DNA of 64,000 nt from Nyssa sinensis (lineage: Eukaryota > Streptophyta > Magnoliopsida > Cornales > Nyssaceae), in assembly GCA_008638375.1 (NCBI GenBank), contig CM018047.1, forward strand, positions 51,344,679 to 51,408,678, read 5' to 3'. Of the stretch, positions 13,247 to 25,487 are shown piece by piece. Position numbers and translations under genes: made by a program. The notes beneath the pieces are model-generated. The model was not told the origin of the DNA, did not search any database, and saw only the letters and a list, made by a program, of their open reading frames with translations. The first letter of the stretch is position 1. Every line of letters starts with the position of its first letter.

Positions 13247-15582
13247 CCCTAGATTCTTCAACTTTTAAGCTGCCGAAACACACCTTTCGAGCGGGATTTT
13301 GGCCGAGCTTCCCTCCGAGAAGTTGTTCATCTCCATGAGTACTATATTCTCACCCAACAGTTTGGTAGTCCAGCAAACACAGCCATCGTAGTTTAAGAAA
13401 AACTGATTTTAGGTATGATTTCTTGCAAAGCTAGGAATAGATTTAGTTTTTCCTACCTTATTACATATTGATTGCTTGGTTTAGATGTTTATTTCATGTT
13501 AGGAAGTTATCTAAAAGGTGTTACTTTGAAGGACTTAGAGTTAGTAATTTGGGGCTTTATGTATTCCTTGGTTTATTTAATATTTTGTTGCCATGAGAAT
13601 GATTTATCTTATCTTTGTATTTGATTTCTATATTTGATGTGTATTTATATGCTATTTACTTGACATCTTAGAAGGGAATTGGTTGTGTAATGTCTTAGTC
13701 TTGTGTGGGATGTTAGTGACTTTGTGAAATTCATTGTGGTTGGTGAAATGGTGACATTGCGGCTTGAAAAATGTGTTAAGGTGTGTGGTTATAACCTATG
13801 CTATGTGAAGCATGGTATGGAAATTTAAAGTTATGAATCATGTGGGGTTTAAAGGCATGACTTGAAAATGCACACCATGTGTTTGAGCATTTGTCACATT
13901 GAACTTACATGATGAAATCACGGCATCTTGGCATAATGTGATTCCTTGAAAACATGGTGTGGGTCAGCACGCGGTGCTGGAATTATGAGGGTGTAGATCC
14001 TGTGGTGAAAAACTCAAAATTCGACCGTTGGTACTCCGTTCCATCGGGGGCGCACTGAAAAGGAGACATACGAGGCGGTACTTATGCCAGCGGGGAAGGA
14101 CCGTATCATGAGACATGGGTGTGGCATAGAGTTTGCATGTGTGAGTCATGCATAGTGTGTTTGCATTGCATTAAACAACGGGAAGGGAACTTATATCTTG
14201 ATCTTGAAATTGTACACTTGCACATGTCACGTCCTAAATTTGTTGCTAGTATTAGTGAGTTATCATACCAGCAGTCATTCGTGGGACATTATATTTTAGA
14301 TGAGGCACCAATTGCTTGAGACTTCCTTGAGTGTTGAAGAAAAAGGAAGGGAATGACTTTTGTGGACGATTCGGCCCTTGGGGGCGTGTTTAGAATGTAT
14401 GGGCATAAGCCCACTTTATTGTATTTTATATTTAAACTTATGTAAATTGTAAACCTTAGGCCTTGGGCCATTTTAAAAATGTATGAGTTGGAACTCAAAT
14501 GAATGCATGATATTTTATTTAAATGTGTACTAGAGGCTGCTTGATATATGGGAGTTAAATGTGTATTATATGGATGTGTTGGAAATGGAGGATGTAGGTT
14601 TAATTTGATGGATTTGTGGCCACCGAATGAGAGTGGATTGTTGATGAATTTATGTTCATATATCTTGTGAAAAATTAGGTGGGAAAACACTTAAAGAAAC
14701 TAATAAAACTATGTCCAAATTTTGGTAGAATCAAGAGAGAAATATATAGGTGTGGAAATGACCGTTTAAAAAGAGTGAAAAAAATGTCTAAATGGGGGTT
14801 TAGCAACCTTGAATAAGTGGGCTAAAAGTGTGAAGAAAAGAGGGTTTAAAAGACTTAGAAAAAAAAAAAATCAAAAATGGACAAATAGGTTGCAACCATG
14901 AACAGTGCACTGAGAAAAAAATCAGATTTGGCCTCTGTGCTACAGTGCCCGATTGTCACGACCCCAAATCCGTTCCATGCGGATCGAGAGTTCGTGATCG
15001 GCCACCGAGACCTTTTTGCCAATTATCATAATTCCCTTTAATCAAACGCAGCGGAATAGATTTCTTTTTCTATTGCGGAAGCGTCAATCAAACATTAGTC
15101 ATCTATTTATATATTCCATAGTACTTACAAAAAGTACATGATGTAATTATTCCAAAGCTTGCTGATGTCATATTCGATATACAGTCCAAAATTTTCAAAA
15201 GCAACTACATCATGACTAGCAAAATCCTGTTACAAAAAGGGTTCATAGCTTTACAAGCTTCCAACTAGTCTGACTGAACCTGCTATTTCTTTTCCGACAT
15301 CATCACATGAAATAGGATAAAAATATCCTATGAGCTCAACAGCTCGTGAGTATCCCAGCTCGTGAGCATTCCATAACATACCAGGGGTTTCAAAACTACT
15401 ATATAATTCAATATAAAAATGTCAATGATAAGATATCATATGTTATCTTAATTTATAGTACAAGATAACGGTATCAAAATTCGCTTCCAATAAATCTCAA
15501 TTTAACGATAATCGTAAATTGATAATCAATAACATAGTTCAATAAATCAAAATCACAGTTCAATATCATGGTTCAATTCCCA

Positions 15583-15760
15583 ATTTCATAGTTCAATAAA
15601 TCAAAATTCGATAATTCATATTCATGGTTCAATAACCCAAATTCATAGTTCAATAAATCATAATTCGATAATTCAGATTCATGGTTCAATAACCCAAATT
15701 CATAGTTCAATAATTCATAATTCGATAATTCAGATTCATGGTTCGATTTTCAATATTCAT
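15583..15760. repeat. Tandem repeat, 57-bp unit, about 3 copies
   Basis: Units built from CATAGTTCAATAAATC, AATTCGATAATTCA and TTCATGGTTCAATAAC recur with minor changes inside the innermost LTR-like element. Confidence 0.75.
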
Positions 15761-16815
15761 ATTCAAAATCATATATTCCACTTCTATGGTCAGCAAATTA
15801 ACCCTCACTGACTGAGATCATAGGCTAGCTAGTTCGATATGCCGTATCAACACCGACTCACCACTATATATCCTGTGGGATGGGTCCAGAGAATCACAAC
15901 CTATTCGATAGTGATTAATCATAGAAGAGTGTTCTATTCAAAGCATCAAAATCATATCCAAATCGTATCCAAAATCAATAATCATCAATAGCAATTCAAT
16001 TACTCAAATCAAAGTTCTTTATTTGATGTTTAGTAAAAACAGTTCAACATTTGTGAGAAAATCACATAACGTTTGAGTATCTTACAAACACACTTTCTTA
16101 AATCAAAGAAGACAATATAGTTGTCAATAGGTCATTCAAAACGTACACAGTATAACTGTTAAACAAATGCTATAAAGGAAAACGATTTCATATGTCGATA
16201 TATCATAAAAGAGTTCAATATTTATATCTATACTGAAAATGTCTACCTCAATATGGTATGAAATACTCACCTGAATTTCAAGGACTTAACTCCAAAAATC
16301 CTTCCTTTGAAGTTCCCTAAAATCACATTTCAAAGTCCGGTTACATTCCATAATATCACTCTGACTTAATTATCATTAATTCTTTTTCCTATTTTAGTTA
16401 CATTTCTTGGGTAGCTCCTTTAAGTTTTAAAGTTTGATTATATTACCTTACATATTTATGTGTCATATCTTTCTGTACCTTATTTCATAATACGAACCTC
16501 AACATTGAGTCCGGAACGTCGAAGAAAGTCAGTTTAGACTTTCCTAAAAGTTAATTTGAACTTTTGTATGCAAAAGGGCAAAATGGTCATTTATCGTTTT
16601 ACGTGTCACATTTTTTTTCGTACTTCGTTTCAAAATTTGGACCTCATCATTGGACTCAGTAAGGTTGAAATAATAGGAATACATATATAACTTATCCCAT
16701 TTGGACACCGGAGCATTTCGTGAATATTTAATTTAATTAATTAAATTAAATTCATTAAGTATAATTTTTATATATATATATATATTTTGGTGGCTTATAT
16801 GACCGGATGAAATGG

Positions 16816-17023
16816 GTGGCACACTGGCCAGTGTGTCACCTCCCACTCCCATAGATACCACGTTCGAATCCTGTTAGGTGCAGTTGCACATTTTAATTTC
16901 TCGAATTTTATTATATATTATATATATATATATATATATTTCATTCGTATTAGGGCACAGGCACACGCGTGGCCGAGTGGAAAAGGGAAAGAGTTCGGCA
17001 CATGAGGTCAGGGGTTCGAATCC
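16816..17023 (+). other. Two degenerate tRNA-like modules
   Basis: Module 1 has an A-box-like TGGCACACTGG near 16818 and a B-box-like GTTCGAATCC at 16863. Module 2 has TGGCCGAGTGG at 16970-16980 and a perfect B-box GGTTCGAATCC at 17013-17023, at tRNA-like spacing. The stems do not pair well, so these are not functional tRNA genes. They lie between TA-rich tracts inside the innermost LTR-like element and recur at the matching place in the outer element (20031-20248). Confidence 0.55.
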
Positions 17024-17065
17024 CACCGACCCAATTTCTTTCCCTTTTCTCTTCAACTTTATACG

Positions 17066-17069
<4 letters not shown>

Positions 17070-17138
<69 letters not shown>
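17070..17138. repeat. (TA)n microsatellite
   Basis: About 68 bases of uninterrupted TA dinucleotides. Open frames crossing it encode only Ile-Tyr repeats and are artefacts. Confidence 0.95.
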
Positions 17139-18282
17139 CATCAGGCCCCAATACGACGTTGTGGCCATAATGCGGTGGCAACCCTCAGGAAGCCCCACGT
17201 GTTTGAGTTAACTCGGCTCAACCTTTTAAACCGAGCCAACCCGGTCGTCTTCTCCATCTCGACCCCCACTGTAACCCTAGTTACAGTTTTATATTTTCTT
17301 CATTTTCGTGAGTTTTGGCCAACTAAAACCCTACTGTTTTCATATAGAAATGTTCCTAAGGCATAACTAATCAGATTCACATTCATTTTGAGGTTCGAAA
17401 TGAACTCATTTTCTCAGTTTCAACCTAGATAATCCGAACTGTAACTCGGTCGTAAATGTTCATTTCTTGTTCATTTTTCATGAGGTTGGTCTTATTTTGA
17501 TCCTCTATTCATGGGGATTCAGTTTTCATTCATTTAAATACGCTTTGAAGTGTAGTTGAGGTGTTGGTTTAAAACCCGAAACCTACAACTCGATATTTGA
17601 GGGTCACTTCTTAGGTTTCATGATCGAGGGTGTAGGTTCTTAGCATCCTCATGGTCTCGGCTTGAAGCCTTGGTAAGCCGAAAATGGTTTAGTGTAAGTT
17701 GGTTCAGACCTGCTTCAAGCAAGGTCATCAATGGTCGTAGCTTCTGGGTCTTGTGTTTTTAAGTGTTTTCAAGACTTATTTTCATGTTTAAAACACTTCT
17801 AAACATATATTAAGCATCATACTTAAAAGAATAACTCTAAAACAGTTCCTAATAATGCAATATTCTAGAGAGAGAAAAATAGAAATTTTGAGTTTTCTCA
17901 CCTTCTTGCTATGGTTTTGATCCTTCTTTTTGCTCTAAACTCTTCTTAGCTTCTTAGTCTCTTACTCGTTCAGTTTCTCTTTTTGGAGATAGCATGCATT
18001 GCATGCTTGTTTCTTTTAAAGAAGGGAGAACCGACTTCTCTCTCTCTCTCTCTCTCTCCCTACAATCTGACTCCATAGCCCTACCTTAGCCCTCACAGCT
18101 CATCAACTTCATTTAATTTTGCTCTTTCCAAGTTCTACTTTACATTAATTGGTTATTGATATTTTGTATATATGTATATTATATACACACACACACTACA
18201 CACTTGAGACTCACACACACACACCAGCCGACACACACACTACTGTTCATATATATACATATATATATATATATTTAACTAC

Positions 18283-18326
<44 letters not shown>

Positions 18327-18355
18327 TTTATTTTTATTTTTATTTTTATTTTTAA
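18283..18355. repeat. (TTA)n followed by (TTTTTA)n
   Basis: About fourteen TTA units run to 18325, followed by about five TTTTTA units. They lie near the end of the innermost element. Confidence 0.9.
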
Positions 18356-20030
18356 TTTATTATAGTTCGGGTTTGTACGCCATGGCCCGGTTTTACCAGG
18401 TCAGGTACCGGCTAACTCGGGTCGGTCCCACCTAACTCGGGTCGGGGTATTACACCGATAGCCTGCGCGCCCCCTCGCGCGCGCGCCTTGCGCCTGCGCT
18501 CCGCGCGCCCATGCCTCCTGCCAGCCTACCCTGCGCGTGCGCGCGGGTGCCTGTACGTGCCGCGCCGTGCCCTGCTGCCCACTTGCTGTCCCGCCAACTT
18601 GCGTCACCTTTTAGCCACCTTTTTGAACCATTTTTGGGACACCTTTTGTGCAATATTTGGACATTATTTTGGGTCATGTTTGGCCAATTTTTGGGACATG
18701 TTTGAACCCCATTAAGGGCTGTTTTAGGGACTTTTGTAGGCTATGTTTTAGTCATGTTGTGACTTATATTTCAAGGCCATGTTTGGCCATCCACTAGGAC
18801 CAACTTTGGGCTGATATTTGACTATCTTTTGACCATATCATAGAACATTTTGAGGCTATCCGAGACATCACTCTGGGGAAAATTTTGGAGATACTTTAAG
18901 GCTATTTTAAGGGTCATTTTTAAACATGATTTAAATTGTTTGGGGCATTAATTAGAACAAGCATTTAAGTTTAATCTTGACCACTTCTTGGACTATACTT
19001 TAGGGTATTTTGAGACCCTTTTTTGGCAACCGTTACAGAGCACTTTGAGAAAGGTTTTGAGAACATTTTAAGAACCGTTTTTTTTTTAAATATGATTTAA
19101 AGTATTTGGGCATTAATTGAGAGGAGTACTTGAGCTATGTTGAGGAACGATTTTGAGTTATATTGAATGTCGAATCTTTACTTAAATTGTGGGAGAAACT
19201 TGAGGAATGATAATGGAGATTTCAATTAAATTTATTGCATTGTCTTTTTTTTCTTTTCTTTTATTTCGTTCAGTCGCTCCCCGGGTTTGTGGAAATCCGG
19301 GGCGTGACATGATGGGTTGGTCTCAACCTTAAGAAATCATCTCACGGCGTAGCCAACTAATTAATGAGTATGTAGTCCCTTTTACTGTCTCCAACTGGAA
19401 GGTTTAGACTGCCTTCTCCTTGCCCTTCGGTGTTCCTAAAGTCATTGCGACACAACTCAATCTATCTCTACTTGAATTATGCTATTCATCAAATTTTATG
19501 TTTTTATTTCATGAGTTTCTATTTTGCTAAAATAAACTCTACCATTGAGTCCGGAACGTCGAAGAAAATAGGTTTAAGCTTTCGCGGAATTTAATTTGGA
19601 CATTTGTACCAAAAAGGGCAAAATGGTCATTTTGTACTTCACGGGTTCCTATTTCTCGAGACCTCTTCTTGTAAACCGGACTCTACGGTTGATTCTAAAA
19701 TGCTCGAAATAATAAACTTTCACTATTCTTTTATTTCAATCGGAATTCGTTTGACTGCCTTTTAACTTAGTGGCATTTTTGTAATTTTTTAATGTCCCTA
19801 TGGGTCTTTTATTTTTCGGGACCTCATCTTGCGTCACAGACCTCACCATTGGTCTCAGGGTGGTGAAGATAGTCAAAATATACTAATGACTTATCCCATT
19901 TGGACTCTGGGCTATTTTGGCATATTTAATTTAATTAAAATAATTAAATTAAATTAAATTAAATTATTAAGTATAATATATATATATATATATCTTTTTT
20001 TAATTGCAAAAAACTGATTCGTGAGAATTG

Positions 20031-20248
20031 GTGGCACAATGGTTAGCACTGTGCCATCCCCCATAGGTTCCTGTTTCGAGTCCCTCCCAGGTTGTTGCGC
20101 AAACTTTTTGCTTTTATTTCTTATTTATTATTTATATTAAAATATATATATATATATATGTATATATCTATTCGGTATATGGCCACATGAGCCTTAGTGG
20201 CTCAGTGGCTAAGTGCTTCCCCATACACGTGGTTGAGGGTTCGAACCA
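20031..20248 (+). other. Two degenerate tRNA-like modules (second copy)
   Basis: A-box-like TGGCACAATGG (about 20032) with B-box-like GTTTCGAGTCC (20072-20082), then TGGCTCAGTGG (20198-20208) with GGTTCGAACCA (20238-20248). Order and spacing match the pair at 16816-17023, with an AT-rich spacer between the modules in both. The modules lie in the outer nest element. Confidence 0.55.
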
Positions 20249-21294
20249 CAGTTCCCTCATTTCCCCAATTTTTTTGAATTAAAACAGTATTGTTTTTTTT
20301 TTTTTTTTTAAAACCTTTTAACCATAAAATGAAACGACACTGTTTCACTTAATTGGCATCCGGTTTTAAGTTCGGACGGGTCCCAACCTGACCCGACGCG
20401 GAACCGGTCTATCCCAAACCCGATAGTCACCCCTGTCTTTCTGGTTGTCTTCCCCGGCCAGGATTCCGACCGGTCGCCGGACTGTAACCATTCTTTCCAT
20501 TTTTCTCAAGTTTTTGACGTCCAAAATTTCCTATTTCGCTATCAAATGGGCCCTAGGATCTTAAGCAATCATTTAGAACCTATTTCAGCCTTAAACACAC
20601 TGATTTTACCGACACCCATCTCCCATTTTCGGCCATGCATGCCGTTTTTTGGTGAGCCCATTTCTCTGTATTTTCCTAACAGTTTTGACCCATGTTTTCT
20701 TCTACTTAATTTCTGCATGCTATAGGTAGAATTATACATCATTTAAACCAAGCTTTAACACCCCAAACTCTTAAAACCTGATTATCTAACGAACCTGCGA
20801 GAGTTTATTTCTAACTCAATCCTTGATATCCCAATGGCTCTCAGTTCTGTTCACACTTCTGTTCTGGATATCCCAATGCCCTTCCCTTCCTCCACTTCTG
20901 TTCCCACTTCTGGATATCCCAATGGCTCTCAGTTCCTCACCTTGGTCTTTTATTTGCTTCTTTCCATCTCATGCACTCATGTACACACATATATCCATTT
21001 CAGCCGACCTCACTCTCTCTCTACCCTCCCTCTCTCTCCTTTTCTGACTTGTACACTCCCACACTCCTCAGTCCTGAACTCACACAATCACACACAACAC
21101 TCAAGTATAGGGAGGAGTGTACAACTGCCGCACTCAATGTGCATGATACCTATATATATATATACATATACTTTGTGCACTGTACACACATTGAACACCC
21201 ACTTACACACACAATCACCCACACTCTTTTCTGATTTCTCTCCCCTTTCTCTCCCTACTTTTCTGATTTTCATTTATTGTTGCTTGCACCTTTG

Positions 21295-21333
<39 letters not shown>

Positions 21334-21492
21334 GTATATTATATTACACACACACACCACACACTCAACCGTCACTCTCACACACACAACAGTGCACACA
21401 CACACAACCCGTACACACTGCATGCACTTCATTTTCCTTTTCCTTTTCTTTCCATTTATTTTTCCTATACCATACATATGAATACTTGTATG

Positions 21493-24400
21493 TGTAAAGA
21501 CTTGAAAAATTGAGGATAAATTTTTCGTTTTACCTATAGGGCTATAAGTCATGATGGGATTAATTATTAAAAAATATAAAATTAGTCCGGACCACTAAAA
21601 ATAATTTAGGCTCAAAAAAATAATAATAAATAACTGATCCAGTCAACCGAGTACTGAGATAAATAAATGAGGCCAATACGAGTGATTAATTATAGAAATT
21701 ATGTGAAAATAAATAATAATGATACCAAAGCCTAACTTTAAGTCGAACTTGTCAGTATCTCATAAGTTGATATTTTATGAAATAAATAATTAAAGATGAT
21801 AATAAATATGGGAGATACTCTACGTACGCATGTATACGTTATCAAGTAGTATGCCTAAAATACATGATTTGAATATGTTAATAAAGTATGTGAATATATA
21901 TATATATATGTATATAGATTTAAATAAATAATTCATGAAGCTTCTAAAGAAAGCAATTAGGAGGTTGAAATTTTGACTAACACATAAAGGTGACAAAAAG
22001 AGGCTGCACCGTAGTGAGTATTTTATCAATATATATGTCTATATATTTTTATATATATATATGTATATATACACGTAACAAAGCAGGAGAAAAGCCAAGA
22101 AACTTCTAGCATTCTCAGCCTATATATTATATATATTCATAAAAGAAAAAGTGAAATGAAGAATCAGGGAAAGAAAGAAAAAGAAAGAATAGAAAAGGTT
22201 GTGTCGGCAGCATTGGGTTGTGTGGTACGTGTTCTATATATAATATATTGTATATACCTACAATACCTAGTTGGAGCAGCTAGCAAGAAAGAGAAAAGAA
22301 AAAAAAAAAAAAAGAGAAAGAGTGTTGGTAGTGTGTGTCAGGCCGTGCCGTGCGAGGGTGGTGAAGGCAGCAAGGCTGCCGACACTCAAGGGGCAAGTGG
22401 GAACATTAAATAATATATATATATATGTAGATATATATATATACACACACATAAGTGAGTGGTGTGTGTAATATATATATTATTACATATACATAGTATA
22501 AAGTGCAGCGTACAGCAGTAGTAGCTGTTGAAAAGAGAAAATAGAGAGAAAGATAGTGCAGGCTTGGGAATGGCGTACAGCAGAGAGGTGTGGCGGGCAG
22601 GAGAAAATGGAGAAAAAAAAAAGAAAAAGAAAAAGAGAAGGGAGAGAGAGAGAGAGCAGCCGACCGAGAGGGAGAAATAAAGATTTGGTGCAGCAGAAGC
22701 TGCTAAAATTGAAGGAAAATATAGAGAAAAAAAATTGACAAGCTTTGAGAGAGTCGGGCAACAGCAGTTGTAGCCGTAGCTGCAACTGTTACGGGGAGTA
22801 AGGGTTGAGCAGTTCAGTTCTGGGGAAACCGTTCAACCAAACGGCAGTGTCCTAGGGTGAGGCTGATGTGGGTGCAGCCGCAGCAACAGCAAGTGGAGCT
22901 GCTGTTGTAAACCGGATGCATCAGTTGTGGACTGAACCTGTTTTAGGGGTAAAACTCCATTCAGGTTTTAAAATACTTGGTTATCTATTTCCAGTTTTGA
23001 AGGAAATTGGAGCTGCCGAGAGGGAAAGGAAGTATTGCAGCAGAAGCTGCTGGATTTTGTGGAGATAAATCGGGCAGCAGTTGCAATGGGGGAGTGTTGC
23101 GTTATTGTGATGAAGTTGGGGTCAGCCTTAAAGTTGAGAGTTATAGCAGATAGTATATACGCATGTGCAGTAACAGCAGGCAGCAGATTTGGGAGAAATG
23201 AGAGTTATATAGCTTTGAAAAATCTGTCTGTTAGAGGTGTAGATGTTGGATTCCTATGGAGTTGAATGGCCGTAAGGTAATTGCTTCTTTCGACATAGTT
23301 GGTGAGGTGTTTCGTTATATAATGCTGCCCACTTTTAGGCTTAGTGATGATGATGGTGATAGATTTAGGTGGCATACTGTGGTGTTCAAGGAATGCCTTG
23401 GGGTGGATGATGATAATTCGGCTGGAGGTCTGCTATGCATTAGGAACAAAGAAGTATTTTCAGTCACTCAAAGTTACGGCAACAGAAACTTCCTCTTGAT
23501 ATCAGGTATGTGGAAACACAAATTTTTATGTACCGTTGTAAAAAATCTATGGTCCAAGTGATGTGTTAGAAAGAAGGGTGTTGTGGGATACTTCGTTGAA
23601 TTTGCAATCTGTGTTTACTGCACTATGGTGCATAGGAGGGGATTTTAATGAAATAAAATGTTCGGGCCAAATGATATATATTATAGTTTCATTTAACTAA
23701 TTGAATAAATTAGTTTAAATGAGTTAATTACTAAAATTAAATTTCGATATACAAATTAGTCAAATAAGTAGTGTATTTTGACTATATTGAACATTCTAAG
23801 ACCAATGATGAATTCCGTTTTACGAGATGGGGTGCCGAAAAATAAAAGACCCGTAGAAATACCAAAATAACCAAAAAGCCTTAAGTCAAAAAGTAGTCAA
23901 ACGAACTCCGATTAAAATAAAAAGATAGTGGATTTTTATTATTTCGAATATCTTGAACTCAACGGTAGAGTCCAATTTATGAAAAGATGCCTCGAGAAAA
24001 AGGAACCCGTGAAAGTACAAAATGACTGTTTTGCCCTTGTTAGTACAAATGTCCGAATTGAATTCTGCAAAAGCCTAAACCTATTTTCTACGACGTTCTA
24101 GACCCGATGGTAGAATTTATTTGGCAAAATAGAAACCAATAAAATAAGGACATAAAATTTGATGAATAACATAATTCAAGTGGCAATAGACTGAGTTATG
24201 TTTCATGGTTTTAGGGACACTGAAAGGCAAAGAGAAAGCGGTCTAACCTTCTACATTCTCGCTGCTAGTTCTCTACACCGCGAGTACTACTTCTTAGGGT
24301 TGAGACAAACCCATCAGGTATGATATTTTGCTAAATAAGAAATAGGATTAAGTTTAGGAGTAATTGATATGATTGACTTAATGATTCACATATTTGTTTG

Positions 24401-25350
24401 ATTGCTTACATGCTTATGTGCCTCTTGTTATCTTTCTGAAAGTTTAGTTAAGTGATATATATAGGACATGACTATATGTATATTCTATGTGTTGGTGCAA
24501 TGTGTGACTTATGTTTTTAAAGAATTGGCAAGATAGGGAATGTGTAAACTAAGCATGCGATTAAATTGATTGTTCATGATATACAGACTTGTGGAAAGAG
24601 CCTTATGATTTAATGTCATTGTTGCTTCAAGTAGAATACGTATTATTTAAAGGATGCTTCATTTGTTGATGAACTGTTTTGTTGAGATTACATCATTACA
24701 TGGTGGAATCAGGGCATATTGGCATAGTGTGATTTCTTGACAGCATAATATGAGTTGAGTACTTGGTGCTATGCATTATGAGGGTGTAGATCCTATGGTG
24801 AAAAACCCAAAATTGGCCATGGCTCTCATGCCAACGGGGACGGACCGTAAAGTGAAACATAGTACTCGGGCTATCGGGGAAGGACCGTAAGACGAGACAT
24901 GTGTGGTATAAAGTTTGCGTGTGTGCGTCATGCATATTGATCATGTACTGTATTGATGACATCGGATGACATGTAGAGATAAATGTACACTTGCACATGC
25001 CACACCTTAATTTTGTTTCTTGCATTAGCATTATATTATACCGGTAGTTGAGCTGACCCATTCGTGGGATAACATTTCAGACGACGCTCCAGCTACATGA
25101 GATTCAGTGGTGTCTTAGTGAATGAAAAAACTTGAAGTGTTTTGGCCCTTGGGGCATATTTTGAGATGTAACGGCTTAAGCCCAAATGACATGTGAACGA
25201 TGTATCTATGGGATGTATTTTATGCTTTCTTTTATATGTATTGATAAAACAGATGCATGTTTAGTTAAATCCGTTTAGATTGCCCTTTATTTTATTTTCT
25301 TTTGGTTTCGTTACTCTCGCACCGGGTTCGCGGAAATTCGGGGCGTGATA
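21493..25350 (+). mobile_element. Second insertion into the outer element: LTR-like, TSD GTATG
   Basis: It begins TGTAAAGACTTG at 21493 and ends GGGGCGTGATA at 25350. The flanks are GTATG at 21488-21492 and 25351-25355. It is 3858 bp, longer than its relatives, and contains extra material at about 22150-23660, including a LINE endonuclease fragment. Its terminal CA has decayed to TA. It is inverted relative to its host element, so 19315-21492 and 23660-24320 form a long imperfect inverted repeat. Confidence 0.8.
23416..23662 (+). pseudogene. LINE (L1-type) endonuclease fragment
   Basis: The frame reads SAGGLLCIRNKEVFSV and, after a one-base shift near 23548, YGPSDVLERRVLWDT then ALWCIGGDFNEIKCSG. 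GGDFNEI is a hallmark of the apurinic-type endonuclease of plant L1 LINEs. The reverse transcriptase part is absent. Upstream (23256-23400) the frame vaguely resembles an F-box-associated domain (VIASFDIVGEVFRYIMLP), but this is weak. Confidence 0.65.
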
Positions 25351-25487
25351 GTATGCATGAAATATATATATATATATATATTCTACTATATATATCTTCA
25401 CATACATAATATATATTTCACACGTACACACATTCATATTTAAATAAAAAAAAAATTATTCCAAAATTTTTAGATCTTTACAAAGGA

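Larger units (their letters stand above)
14954..18454 (-). mobile_element. Third-level (innermost) insertion: solo-LTR-like element, TSD CCGAT
   Basis: It begins TGTCACGACCCC at 14954 and ends CGGGGTATTACA at 18454 (3501 bp). The flanks are CCGAT at 14949-14953 and 18455-18459. Read on the minus strand it starts TGTAATACCCCG and ends GGGGTCGTGACA, a frequent plant Ty3/gypsy LTR signature. Part of it (about 16500-17040) is related to 19540-20250 of the outer element. It holds a 57-bp tandem repeat, two tRNA-like modules and several microsatellites. No coding region is present. Confidence 0.82.
12681..19309 (+). mobile_element. Second-level insertion: solo-LTR-like element, TSD TGATG
   Basis: It begins TGTAGAGACTCG at 12681 and ends GGGGCGTGACA at 19309. 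The flanks are TGATG at 12676-12680 and 19310-19314. Its own sequence is 12681-14953 plus 18460-19309 (about 3.1 kb). Removing it rejoins the outer element at a point that matches the uninterrupted copy at 24300-24330. The start and end match the element at 21493-25350 (TGTAAAGACTTG ... GGGGCGTGATA). It contains a (GA)n tract at about 13209-13243. No gene is present; the frames within it are short and without family motifs. Confidence 0.82.
11561..25482 (-). mobile_element. Outermost insertion of the nest: solo-LTR-like element, TSD AAGGA
   Basis: It begins TGTCACGCCCC at 11561. Read through the inserts, it ends TCTTTACA at 25482 and is flanked by AAGGA at 11556-11560 and 25483-25487. Its own sequence is 11561-12680, 19315-21492 and 25356-25482 (about 3.4 kb). 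The rest is later insertions. Its pieces match the element at 21493-25350 in reverse complement, for example 11820-12320 against 24770-25080 and 19380-20000 against 23660-24250. It has TG..CA ends, no coding capacity, and no primer-binding site or polypurine tract. It is best read as a solo LTR of a long-LTR Ty3/gypsy family. A gene-less non-autonomous element is the alternative. Confidence 0.8.

Noticed and set aside
14289..14690. 133-residue minus-strand frame
   Set aside because: Lies in a repeat (second-level LTR-like element) and shows no family motif.
16963..17035. Possible tRNA gene with a perfect B box
   Set aside because: The acceptor and T stems do not pair properly and no proper anticodon arm was found; recorded as a tRNA-like module only.
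16874..17211. Several overlapping open frames on both strands
   Set aside because: They run through (TA)n and encode Ile-Tyr repeats; simple-sequence artefacts.
20834..21481. 215-residue open frame
   Set aside because: Ser/Thr/His/Ile-Tyr low complexity from CA, CT and TA tracts inside an LTR-like element; no family motif.
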